A DNA stretch of 12,114 bases from Anaerolineales bacterium (GTDB lineage: Bacteria > Chloroflexota > Anaerolineae > Anaerolineales > E44-bin32): NCBI GenBank assembly GCA_023250385.1, contig JAHFAU010000046.1, forward strand, positions 1 through 12,114, given 5' to 3'. Every line of letters starts with the position of its first letter. Position 1 is the first letter of the stretch. Made by a program: the position numbers and the translations under genes. Of this stretch, positions 1-6,116 are shown piece after piece. The notes beneath the pieces are model-generated. The model saw only the letters and a program-made list of their open reading frames with translations, did no database searches and was not told the origin of the DNA.

Positions 1-249
1 CCTGCGCTCGCGGCGCGTTTCGCCGCGAAGGAGGCCGTCGCCAAGGCGCTCGGCACCGGGATCGGCGACGTTGCCTGGAAGGAAATCGAAGTGATCAACG
101 GCCCGCGCCGAGAGCCTCAGTTGCGCCTGCATGGCCAGGCCCACGAGCTGGCCGTCTCCATGGGCCTGACCGATTGGGCCATCAGCCTCAGCCACACCGA
201 GCAACATGCAGTGGCCGTGGCGGTAGCCTTCAACACTCCGGAAAGTTAG
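1..249 (+). CDS. acpS: Holo-[acyl-carrier-protein] synthase, 3' part
   Basis: The frame is open from base 1 and ends at TAG 247-249, giving the last 82 residues. The family enzyme transfers 4'-phosphopantetheine from CoA to the conserved serine of acyl carrier protein in the cytoplasm, activating fatty acid synthesis. The visible part holds the family signature RFAAKEAVAKALGTG near the start, with the Glu of AKEA that binds the metal, and the C-terminal ISLSHTEQHAVAVAVA strand. The N-terminal Asp-containing motif lies outside the window, so start and total length are unknown; the family is about 120-130 residues. The next gene has its own promoter 11 bases after the stop, so acpS seems to end the preceding unit. 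Confidence 0.88.
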   Translation, partial: PALAARFAAKEAVAKALGTGIGDVAWKEIEVINGPRREPQLRLHGQAHELAVSMGLTDWAISLSHTEQHAVAVAVAFNTPES

Positions 250-259
250 CCGGCGGTCG

Positions 260-268
260 TGATATACT
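260..268 (+). promoter_or_regulatory. Extended -10 promoter for rpsB-tsf
   Basis: TGATATACT is a TGn element followed by TATACT (5 of 6 matches to TATAAT). It lies just after the acpS stop and about 140 bases before rpsB. At 17-18 bp spacing upstream there is no recognisable TTGACA-like -35 (the bases are GGAAAG), so this would be an extended -10 promoter. Transcription would start near 275, at the foot of the leader hairpin. Confidence 0.55.
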
Positions 269-275
269 GCTGAGC

Positions 276-380
276 GCTCCCGCTTCGGGCTGCCGACAGC
301 CTGGCGGGAGAGTTTCTGCCCGCCGAGTGGACAGACGAGTTCGGGCCCGCGTAGAACGCAAACTTAGTGCCTGCGGGTCC
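276..380 (+). promoter_or_regulatory. Structured 5' leader of rpsB-tsf
   Basis: The leader contains several perfect inverted repeats. CTCCCGC (277-283) pairs with GCGGGAG (304-310) and encloses GGCTG (288-292) paired with CAGCC (297-301) around the loop CCGA. The strand 303-308 (GGCGGG) can instead pair with CCCGCC (319-324), so two folds compete. Farther on, GGGCCCGC (343-350) pairs with GCGGGTCC (373-380) with one G-U. The ribosome-binding site GAGGAGG at 394-400 is outside these helices. Bacterial rpsB leaders often bind S2 for feedback control; that this one does is inference. Confidence 0.45.
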
Positions 381-404
381 TGGTTCCGAGCCTGAGGAGG
401 CCAG

Positions 405-1322
405 ATGCCTGTCGTGAACATGAAGGAGCTCTTGGAGACTGGGGTGCACTTTGGGCACCGCACCCGCAAATGGAACCCGCGGATGAAGCCCTTCATCTTC
501 ACGGAACGCAACAGCATCCACATCATCGATCTGCAGCAGACCCTCGACTCGTTAGACGAAGCCTTCAGCCTGATTCGGGACACGGCGGCCAATGGAGGCT
601 CGGTGCTCTTCGTGGGGACCAAACGCCAGGCGCAAGAGTCGATCGAACAAGAGGCGACCCGCTGCGGAATGTCCTATGTCAATACCCGTTGGCTAGGCGG
701 AACGCTCACCAACTGGCGCACGATCCGCAGCCGGATCGACGAGCTGGATGAGTTGGAACGCCGGCGAGACGAGGGCGACTTCGAGCGGCTGATCAAGAAG
801 GAGGCCCTCACCCTCACTCGTCGGATTGCCAAGCTCGCAGACCGGTTGGGAGGGATTCGCAACATGAAGGCGATCCCCCAACTGCTCTTCGTGGTAGATG
901 TGAAGCATGAGGAAACGGCAATCCACGAGGCCAATCTGCTGGGCATTCCGGTGATCGCTCTGGTTGACACCAACTGCGATCCGCGAGGAGTGGATTACGT
1001 CATCCCTTCCAACGACGACGCGATCCGGGCCATCAAGCTGCTCTCGGCGACGGTCGCCAACGCGGTGCTGGAAGGGCTCGAGCTGCGCAAGGATCGACCG
1101 GAGGCCGGCGAGGCGGCCGAACCTTCTCGCGCGCAGCAGGCAGTTCCTGAAATGGCAGACGAGGAGCTGCTCGGTGAGGCCACCTTGGCCAAGCTCATGA
1201 GCGGAGAGTTCGATGAGGAGCAGGAAGCCCAGGCCGCCAAGGCCGCGGCCCCCGAGCAGCCGGCCGCCGACAGCGGCGCGCAACCGGCAGTTGAGCCGAC
1301 GGAGGCCACGCCGAAAGAATGA
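405..1322 (+). CDS. rpsB: 30S ribosomal protein S2
   Basis: S2 binds late to the 30S subunit between head and body. The 305-residue product starts at ATG 405 behind GAGGAGG with a 4-base gap. Family landmarks are the N-terminal MKELLETGVHFGHRTRKWNP (6-25), FVGTKRQAQ (69-77), the WLGGTLTNW segment (96-104) and DTNCDP (188-193). Residues 1 to about 228 form the usual S2 core. Residues 229-305 are an extra acidic, Ala/Glu/Pro-rich tail with no visible fold; E. coli S2 is about 241 residues. The stop codon overlaps the tsf start (ATGA), indicating translational coupling, and the gene has its own promoter and structured leader. Confidence 0.97.
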   Translation: MPVVNMKELLETGVHFGHRTRKWNPRMKPFIFTERNSIHIIDLQQTLDSLDEAFSLIRDTAANGGSVLFVGTKRQAQESIEQEATRCGMSYVNTRWLGGTLTNWRTIRSRIDELDELERRRDEGDFERLIKKEALTLTRRIAKLADRLGGIRNMKAIPQLLFVVDVKHEETAIHEANLLGIPVIALVDTNCDPRGVDYVIPSNDDAIRAIKLLSATVANAVLEGLELRKDRPEAGEAAEPSRAQQAVPEMADEELLGEATLAKLMSGEFDEEQEAQAAKAAAPEQPAADSGAQPAVEPTEATPKE

Positions 1323-1921
1323 GCATCCCGGCCGAACTTGTGATGCAGCTTCGCCAACGCACCGGCGCCGGTGTCCTGGACTGCCGCAAGGCGCTGGAGG
1401 AGGCCCAGGGCGAGCTCGAGCGGGCGGAAATAATCCTGCGCGAACGGGGATTGGCCAAGGCCGCTAGCCGGGCCGGCCGGCTCGCCCAGGACGGAATCGT
1501 CGACCAGTACAGCCATGCTGACGGCCGGCTCGGGGTGATGGTCGAAGTCAACTGTGAGACCGACTTCGTTGCCCGCACACCGGAGTTCCGCCACTTCGCC
1601 CATGAGATCGCACTGCAGGTCGCAGCCAATGCGCCCCGCTGGTTGAGTTCAGCCGAGGTACCGGCACAGGTGTTGGAGCGGGAGCGCGAGCTCGCCCGCC
1701 AACAGGCGATCGGCGCCGGGAAACCAGAGAATGTAGTCGAGCAGATTGTGGCGGGTCGGTTGGAGAAGTTCCTGGATGACCACTGCCTGCTGCGCCAGGC
1801 TTACGTGCGGGACGAAGAAAAGAGAGTCAGCGAGATTGTCCAACAGATGATCCTCACTACCGGGGAGAATGTGACCATCCGGCGGTTTCAACGCTGGGAG
1901 GTGGGAGAGGCACTGGGCTGA
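1319..1921 (+). CDS. tsf: Elongation factor Ts
   Basis: EF-Ts is the nucleotide exchange factor that releases GDP from EF-Tu. The 200-residue protein begins at ATG 1319, overlapping the rpsB stop by four bases; GGAGG at 1301-1305 inside rpsB is the nearest Shine-Dalgarno sequence, so coupling probably carries initiation. Both family signatures are present: LRQRTGAGVLDCRKAL (11-26) and VEVNCETDFVAR with the TDFV that contacts EF-Tu. The C-terminal RRFQRWEVGE matches the family end. At 200 residues it is much shorter than E. coli EF-Ts (about 283) and resembles the short single-core form known from Thermus. A strong hairpin starts three bases after the stop. Confidence 0.97.
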   Translation: MSIPAELVMQLRQRTGAGVLDCRKALEEAQGELERAEIILRERGLAKAASRAGRLAQDGIVDQYSHADGRLGVMVEVNCETDFVARTPEFRHFAHEIALQVAANAPRWLSSAEVPAQVLERERELARQQAIGAGKPENVVEQIVAGRLEKFLDDHCLLRQAYVRDEEKRVSEIVQQMILTTGENVTIRRFQRWEVGEALG

Positions 1922-1923
1922 GC

Positions 1924-1952
1924 GAACGGGCCAACCAAGAGTTGGCTCGTTT
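1924..1952 (+). terminator. Hairpin between tsf and pyrH (terminator or attenuator)
   Basis: AACGGGCCAAC (1925-1935) pairs with GTTGGCTCGTT (1941-1951) over 11 positions with one G-U pair and the 5-base loop CAAGA. A further G-U is possible at 1924/1952. The stem starts three bases after the tsf stop and ends with TTT at 1950-1952, a very short U-run. It could terminate most rpsB-tsf transcripts and let a fraction read through into pyrH. Strength as a terminator is uncertain because the U-run is short. Confidence 0.5.
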
Positions 1953-1953
1953 C

Positions 1954-2691
1954 ATGAATCAGCCCGACGACGGCATGCCCGAACCAGCCTACAAGCGGGT
2001 GCTCGTGAAGCTCGGAGGAGAGGCGCTGGCGCCGCCAGAGGGCTTCGGGGTCGATCCGAAACGGGCTGAAGCAGTGGCCGAGAAGATCCAGGACGTGAAG
2101 GCCCTGGGAATCGAGCTGGCGATCGTCATCGGGGCCGGCAACATCTGGCGGGGTCGGGTCGGGATCGAACGCGGGATGGAACGCGCCACTGCGGACTACA
2201 TGGGGATGCTGGCAACCGTGATCAATTCGTTGGCGCTCATGGACGCGCTCGAACGGGCCGGAACAGTCACTCGAGTGATGAGCGCAATTGAGATGCGGGC
2301 GCTGGCCGAACCCTACATCCAGCGCCGCGCCAGGCGCCACCTGGAAAAGGGGCGGGTGGTGATCATGGGGGCCGGGACCGGCAACCCCTACTTCTCCACC
2401 GATACGGCCGCGGCCCTGCGGGCAATGGAGATCGGCGCCGAAATCGTCATCAAGGCCACCAAAGTTGACGGGGTTTACAGCGCGGATCCGGCCAAAGACC
2501 CCTCCGCCGAGCGCTTTGAACGCCTGACCTATATCCAGTCGCTGAACCTGCGCCTCGAAGTTATGGACGCCACGGCCATCTCCCTCTGCATGGACAACAA
2601 TCTGCCGATCCTGGTGCTCGATATGTGGCAGCCAGACAGCCTGGTCAAAGCGGTGCTCGGGCAGCCGGTCGGAACCCTGGTCAGCGCGTAG
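1954..2691 (+). CDS. pyrH: UMP kinase (uridylate kinase)
   Basis: The enzyme phosphorylates UMP to UDP with ATP; it is a hexameric cytosolic amino acid kinase-fold protein. Visible motifs are YKRVLVKLGGEAL (phosphate-binding strand and loop), VIGAGNIWRG, DYMGMLATVINSLAL, GTGNPYFSTDTAAALRA, KATKVDGVYSADP and MDATAISLCMDNN near the end. VIGAGN has Ala where GGGN is usual, a mild change. Three starts are possible: TTG 1942, ATG 1954 and ATG 1975. None has a clear ribosome-binding site. TTG 1942 lies inside the 3' arm of a strong hairpin, so I prefer ATG 1954 (245 residues). ATG 1975 would leave five residues before the YKR strand, as in the B. subtilis enzyme, and is a real alternative. Confidence 0.96.
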   Translation: MNQPDDGMPEPAYKRVLVKLGGEALAPPEGFGVDPKRAEAVAEKIQDVKALGIELAIVIGAGNIWRGRVGIERGMERATADYMGMLATVINSLALMDALERAGTVTRVMSAIEMRALAEPYIQRRARRHLEKGRVVIMGAGTGNPYFSTDTAAALRAMEIGAEIVIKATKVDGVYSADPAKDPSAERFERLTYIQSLNLRLEVMDATAISLCMDNNLPILVLDMWQPDSLVKAVLGQPVGTLVSA

Positions 2692-2703
2692 TTTCGTAGT
2701 TCG

Positions 2704-2748
2704 GGTCCGCGCAGCTTCGTCCTCGACGGACCGTCGTTGAGCGCGGCC
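2704..2748 (+). terminator. Compound hairpin after pyrH
   Basis: GG-T-CCGCGC (2704-2712) pairs with GCGCGGCC (2741-2748) with one bulged T. Inside it, CGAC (2724-2727) pairs with GTCG (2733-2736). At DNA level the inner part is CGACGG-A-CCGTCG, a perfect 6-1-6 palindrome. It begins 12 bases after the pyrH stop. No U-run follows, so it may be a factor-dependent terminator, an RNA-stabilising 3' end, or a protein-binding palindrome. Confidence 0.35.
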
Positions 2749-2767
2749 ACTCAATCCGGGCTTGCTT

Positions 2768-2787
2768 CGCAAAACTCTCGTTTTGCG
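2768..2787 (+). repeat. Perfect inverted repeat at the frr promoter
   Basis: CGCAAAAC (2768-2775) and GTTTTGCG (2780-2787) form an 8-bp perfect inverted repeat separated by TCTC. It covers the -35 and spacer region of the proposed frr promoter, where a repressor or activator could bind. As RNA it would fold into a hairpin with no U-tract after it. Confidence 0.45.
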
Positions 2788-2790
2788 CTA

Positions 2791-2799
2791 TGCTATCTT
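2791..2799 (+). promoter_or_regulatory. Extended -10 promoter for frr-uppS-cdsA-glpX
   Basis: TGCTATCTT has the TGn extension and TATCTT (4 of 6 to consensus). The region 17-18 bp upstream has no TTGACA-like box. The predicted transcription start near 2806 leaves about a 30-base leader to the frr ATG. The genes downstream are closely packed, so this promoter would drive them as one unit. Confidence 0.4.
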
Positions 2800-2837
2800 G
2801 AGCTCACGATCCTAGGCGAATAGACTGGAGCGAGGGG

Positions 2838-3395
2838 ATGATCAAGGATGCCTTGGCGGAGGCGGAGTCTCGGATGGCGGGCGCAGTCCGGGCCCTCCAG
2901 GAGGATTTGGCCGCCGTCCGGACTGGGCGGGCCTCCCCCGCCTTGGCGGAAAAGGTCCTGGTCGACTACTATGGGAACCCGACCCCACTGATCCAGCTCG
3001 CCACGATTTCTGCCCCTGAACCGCGCTTGCTTACGATCCGGCCATTCGATCCCGGCAGCATCAAGGAGATCGAGCGGGCGATCTTTACCTCTGAATTGGG
3101 CCTCACTCCGAGCAACGACGGCAAGCTGATCCGGCTGAGCATTCCTCCGCTTACCGAGGAGCGCCGCCATGAATTGGTGAAACTGGTGCGGGCCCGGGTC
3201 GAGGAGGCCCGGGTGGCGGTCCGCAACGTGCGAAGGGACGTCCACAGCGACTTGCGTGAGTTTGAGCAGGAGAAGGTGATTTCGAAGGACGATCTGCGTC
3301 GGGGCGAGGAGCAGCTCCAGAAGGTCACCGACGGCTTCATCGATCAGATCACAGAGACCAGTGAGCGCAAGGAGAGCGAAGTCCTCGAGATTTGA
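2838..3395 (+). CDS. frr: Ribosome recycling factor
   Basis: RRF works with EF-G to split post-termination ribosomes. The 185-residue length is exactly typical. ATG 2838 follows the purine-rich GGAGCGAGGGG. The family landmarks are the N-terminal helix ending in LAAVRTGRASPAL (24-36), the domain II strand region with TIRPFDPGSIKEIERAI, the NDGKLIRLSIPPLTEERR segment and the three-helix-bundle return helix with VRNVRRDVHSDL, whose arginines contact 23S rRNA. The C-terminal part continues as a highly charged helix. The pyrH-frr neighbourhood is the widespread bacterial arrangement. The stop at 3393-3395 lies within the Shine-Dalgarno region of uppS. Confidence 0.97.
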   Translation: MIKDALAEAESRMAGAVRALQEDLAAVRTGRASPALAEKVLVDYYGNPTPLIQLATISAPEPRLLTIRPFDPGSIKEIERAIFTSELGLTPSNDGKLIRLSIPPLTEERRHELVKLVRARVEEARVAVRNVRRDVHSDLREFEQEKVISKDDLRRGEEQLQKVTDGFIDQITETSERKESEVLEI

Positions 3396-3405
3396 GGTTC
3401 CCCGG

Positions 3406-4122
3406 ATGGACGAAGGATTGCCGGAAGCTGTCCCTACCCACGTCGCCATCATCATGGATGGGAACGGTCGCTGGGCCCGGGAGCGGGGGTTGCCTCGGCT
3501 GGCTGGTCACCGGGCGGGAGTTGAGAACTTACGCCGGGTGCTGCGGGCGGCTGCCGACTTTGGGATCGGCTATCTCACGATCTATGCGTTCTCGACCGAG
3601 AATTGGGAGCGCCCGACCGGCGAGGTGCGCGGGCTCATCAATATCCTTGAAGAAGTCATCGATCGCGAGTTGAAAGAGCTGCAGGCCAACGGAGTGCAGC
3701 TCCGTCACATTGGCCGGCTGGAGGGATTGAGGCCCCAGCTGCAGGAGAAAGTTCGGCAGGCCATCGAACTCACCAAGCACAACACTCGGCTGGTGCTGAA
3801 TGTCGCCTGGAACTACGGGGGACGGGATGAGATCATCCAGGCGATTCAGCGCATGCTTGAAGATGGCCTTAACCCGCTGAGCATCGACGAGGCGGTTGTC
3901 AATCGCTACCTCTTCACTGCCGGGAGCCCCGATCCGGACCTGGTCATCCGGACTTCGGGGGAGATGCGAGTCAGCAATTTCCTCATCTGGCAGAGCGCCT
4001 ACTCCGAGTGGTGGTTCACCCCGACCTACTGGCCAGACTTTGGCCCGGAAGAGCTGCGCCAGGCGCTGTGGGCTTACGCTCAGCGCGAGCGGCGATTCGG
4101 CACCGTCCCGGCCTTACGCTAG
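3406..4122 (+). CDS. uppS: Undecaprenyl diphosphate synthase (cis-prenyltransferase)
   Basis: The enzyme condenses isopentenyl diphosphate units in cis onto farnesyl diphosphate to make the C55 carrier lipid for cell-wall synthesis. The 238-residue product shows HVAIIMDGNGRWA (12-24) with the catalytic Asp18, the LTIYAFSTENWERP region (57-70), GGRDEI (138-143), and VIRTSGEMRVSNFLIWQSAY (180-199), whose Arg residues and Ser bind the diphosphate. It ends in RERRFG as the family usually does. I chose ATG 3406 because TTTGAGG sits eight bases upstream; an in-frame GTG at 3361 would overlap frr by 35 bases and add a nonhomologous stretch. The cdsA ATG follows the stop with no gap. Confidence 0.96.
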   Translation: MDEGLPEAVPTHVAIIMDGNGRWARERGLPRLAGHRAGVENLRRVLRAAADFGIGYLTIYAFSTENWERPTGEVRGLINILEEVIDRELKELQANGVQLRHIGRLEGLRPQLQEKVRQAIELTKHNTRLVLNVAWNYGGRDEIIQAIQRMLEDGLNPLSIDEAVVNRYLFTAGSPDPDLVIRTSGEMRVSNFLIWQSAYSEWWFTPTYWPDFGPEELRQALWAYAQRERRFGTVPALR

Positions 4123-4938
4123 ATGCTGCGCGAGCGGCTGCTCGTCACCCTGTTGCTCCTCCCGATTCTGATATGGATCATTGCCAGGGGCGGTTGGTTG
4201 TTTGCCGGAGCAGCTGCGTTGGTTCTGGGGTTGGCGGCAGCCGAGTATGGAGCGCTGTTCCGCAACGCCGGGCTGCGGCCCTCGCTCCAGCTGTTGGTCA
4301 TTGGGGCAGCACTGCTGGTCCTCGCCCGAGTCGAACTGCCGGCAGAATGGCAGGCGCTGACCCTTACCGGGCTTACCCTGATCGCACTGACCTGGCACCT
4401 GTTGGACTATGAGCGGGGGGCCCTCCGCTCCGCCACCGACTTTGCAGTTAGCCTTTCTGGAATCGTGTATTTGGGGTGGATTGGCGGTTACCTGGTGTTG
4501 CTGCGCGGGCTGCCAGAAGGTCAGTGGTGGATCTTGATCGCATTGCCGGCCGTCTGGATTGCCGACTCGGCGGCGTACTTAGTGGGCAGCTGGAAAGGGA
4601 AGCGCCCGCTGACGCCGCGACTAAGCCCGAAGAAGACCTGGGAGGGCTACCTGGCCGGAGTTGTGTTCGGGGGGGCGGCCGCGGCTGGCCTGGCCGGGCT
4701 GTGGCGAATCGCAGCCGGACCCGAGTCCAACCTGACCGTCGGGCGCGGCTTGATCGTGGGCAGCATCATCTCCCTGCTCAGTCCACTGGGCGATCTAGGC
4801 ATCAGCATGCTCAAGCGGGAGATGAAAGTAAAAGACACCGGCACCCTCTTCGCAGCTCACGGCGGAGCGCTGGACCGATTGGATTCCTGGCTGTGGGCCG
4901 GCGTGCTCGGGTATTACGCGGTCGGCTGGCTGACCTAG
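4123..4938 (+). CDS. cdsA: Phosphatidate cytidylyltransferase (CDP-diacylglycerol synthase)
   Basis: This integral membrane enzyme makes CDP-diacylglycerol from phosphatidic acid and CTP, the branch point to bacterial phospholipids. The 271-residue protein has several hydrophobic membrane spans, clearest at about 5-45, 55-92, 104-128, 135-155, 176-197, 206-222 and 256-270. Conserved cytosolic segments are WIADSAAYLVG (145-155), SPKKTWEG (168-175) and the C-terminal signature KREMKVKDTGTLFAAHGG (231-248) continuing into ALDRLDS. The family form is often KDSGNLIPGHGGILDR, so substitutions are conservative. ATG 4123 abuts the uppS stop and lacks a strong ribosome-binding site, which suggests translation coupled to uppS. 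Confidence 0.95.
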   Translation: MLRERLLVTLLLLPILIWIIARGGWLFAGAAALVLGLAAAEYGALFRNAGLRPSLQLLVIGAALLVLARVELPAEWQALTLTGLTLIALTWHLLDYERGALRSATDFAVSLSGIVYLGWIGGYLVLLRGLPEGQWWILIALPAVWIADSAAYLVGSWKGKRPLTPRLSPKKTWEGYLAGVVFGGAAAAGLAGLWRIAAGPESNLTVGRGLIVGSIISLLSPLGDLGISMLKREMKVKDTGTLFAAHGGALDRLDSWLWAGVLGYYAVGWLT

Positions 4939-4947
4939 GGAGCGGGG

Positions 4948-5943
4948 TTGGGCGAGAAACCCTCCAGGAACTTGGCGCTTGAGCTGGCGCGGGTCACCGA
5001 AGCCGCCTCTTTGGCCGCCGGGCGCCACATGGGCCGCGGCGACAAGGAGGGTGGGGATCGGGCAGCCGTGGACGCGATGCGGTTGGTTCTGAACTCGATC
5101 GACATCGATGGAGTGATCGTCATCGGGGAGGGCGAGAAGGATCACGCACCCATGCTCTACAACGGCGAACGGTTGGGCAGCGGCAACGGACCGCAGGTCG
5201 ATATCGCGGTCGATCCGATTGATGGGACCCGTCTGCTGGCGCTGGGCCTGGGAAACTCCATTGCAACGGTGGCCCTGGCCGAGCGAGGGAGCATGTTCCG
5301 GCCGGGCCCGTTCGTGTACATGGACAAGATCGCAGTCGGACCCGGTGCAAGTGGCCGGGTCGACCTGGACGCTCCGGTGGCGGACAACCTCAAGGCGGTC
5401 GCCAAAGCCAAAGCTGCGGACGTTGATGACCTGACGGTCGTTATCCTGGACCGGCCCAGGCACGAGCAGTTGATCGGCGAGGTGCGCCGGGCCGGGGCCA
5501 GGATTGCGCTGATCACCGACGGGGACGTCGCCGGCGCCCTGATGACGGCCTGGCCGAACTCGGGAATTGACATGTTGGTCGGGATCGGTGGGGCCCCCGA
5601 GGGGGTGCTGGCCGCCTGCGCGCTGAAGTGCATGGGAGGCGAGATCCAGGCCCGGTTTCGGCCCCGTTCATCCGAGGAGGCCGAGCTGGGTCGCCGCCAA
5701 GGGTACGACCCCGATCGGCGCTTGGGGATTGACGACCTGGTGGCAGGCACGGACGTCTTCTTCGCGGCGACCGGCATTACGGATGGCCAGCTCTTGAACG
5801 GGGTCAAGTACAGTGGGACGGGGGCCACGACCCACAGCCTGGTGATGCGTTCCCGCAGCGGGACGATCCGAGAGATCACGTCGATTCACAAGTGGGAAAA
5901 GCTGATGACCTTCAGCCAGATCGACTATGACCTTAGAACCTAG
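4948..5943 (+). CDS. glpX: Fructose-1,6-bisphosphatase, class II
   Basis: The enzyme hydrolyses fructose 1,6-bisphosphate to fructose 6-phosphate in gluconeogenesis. At 331 residues it has the usual length. The metal and phosphate sites are visible: GRGDKEGGDRAA (29-40), VIGEGEKD (58-65), DPIDGT (89-94), ITDGDVAGALM (189-199) and GGAPEGV (214-220). The start is TTG 4948, chosen because AGGGAG at 4937-4942 lies five bases upstream and because the N-terminus NLALELARVTEAASLAAGRH matches the family start. Some class II enzymes also act on sedoheptulose bisphosphate; that cannot be told from sequence. It is nine bases behind cdsA and probably ends that unit, since rho has its own promoter. Confidence 0.96.
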   Translation: MGEKPSRNLALELARVTEAASLAAGRHMGRGDKEGGDRAAVDAMRLVLNSIDIDGVIVIGEGEKDHAPMLYNGERLGSGNGPQVDIAVDPIDGTRLLALGLGNSIATVALAERGSMFRPGPFVYMDKIAVGPGASGRVDLDAPVADNLKAVAKAKAADVDDLTVVILDRPRHEQLIGEVRRAGARIALITDGDVAGALMTAWPNSGIDMLVGIGGAPEGVLAACALKCMGGEIQARFRPRSSEEAELGRRQGYDPDRRLGIDDLVAGTDVFFAATGITDGQLLNGVKYSGTGATTHSLVMRSRSGTIREITSIHKWEKLMTFSQIDYDLRT

Positions 5944-5949
5944 GTCCGC

Positions 5950-5978
5950 TTGCGCCGCTCTGGCTCGGGTGCTATAAT
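5950..5978 (+). promoter_or_regulatory. Promoter of rho
   Basis: TGCTATAAT (5970-5978) is a consensus -10 with a TGn extension. TTGCGC (5950-5955) lies at 17 bp spacing and matches the first three positions of the -35 consensus. It is the best promoter in the window, immediately after the glpX stop. Transcription should start near 5985. Confidence 0.75.
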
Positions 5979-5984
5979 CGGATT

Positions 5985-6116
5985 GCACAATTCGTGCTTT
6001 CCCCAGCTACGCAATTGAGCCTGGTTTAACGATCGCCCTCATTCGTTGAGATTCTGTCGCTTGTTCTGAAAAACCCGCTGGACGGGGATAGATAACTTTC
6101 CCTAGGGAGAAAATCC
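5985..6116 (+). promoter_or_regulatory. 5' leader of rho
   Basis: This is a leader of about 130 bases, less GC-rich than its surroundings. It begins with a small stem GCAC (5985-5988) / GTGC (5994-5997) followed by TTT. Other short stems are CTCA (6038-6041) / TGAG (6047-6050) and CCCG (6074-6077) / CGGG (6083-6086). TTTC (6097-6100) can pair with GAAA (6109-6112), with CC/GG inside, placing the ribosome-binding site AGGGAG in the hairpin. Rho genes in other bacteria are often autoregulated through their leaders; here that is inference. Confidence 0.35.

Noticed and set aside
1888..2772. Long open frame on the minus strand opposite pyrH (294 codons).
   Set aside because: pyrH on the plus strand has all family motifs; the antisense frame is a product of GC-rich codon bias and has no recognisable domain or ribosome-binding site.
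3361..3405. GTG 3361 as start of uppS.
   Set aside because: It overlaps frr and adds an arginine/serine-rich stretch unlike the family; ATG 3406 has a well-placed GAGG.
4795..5463. Minus-strand open frame across cdsA and glpX.
   Set aside because: It spans the junction of two clear plus-strand genes and has no coding features.
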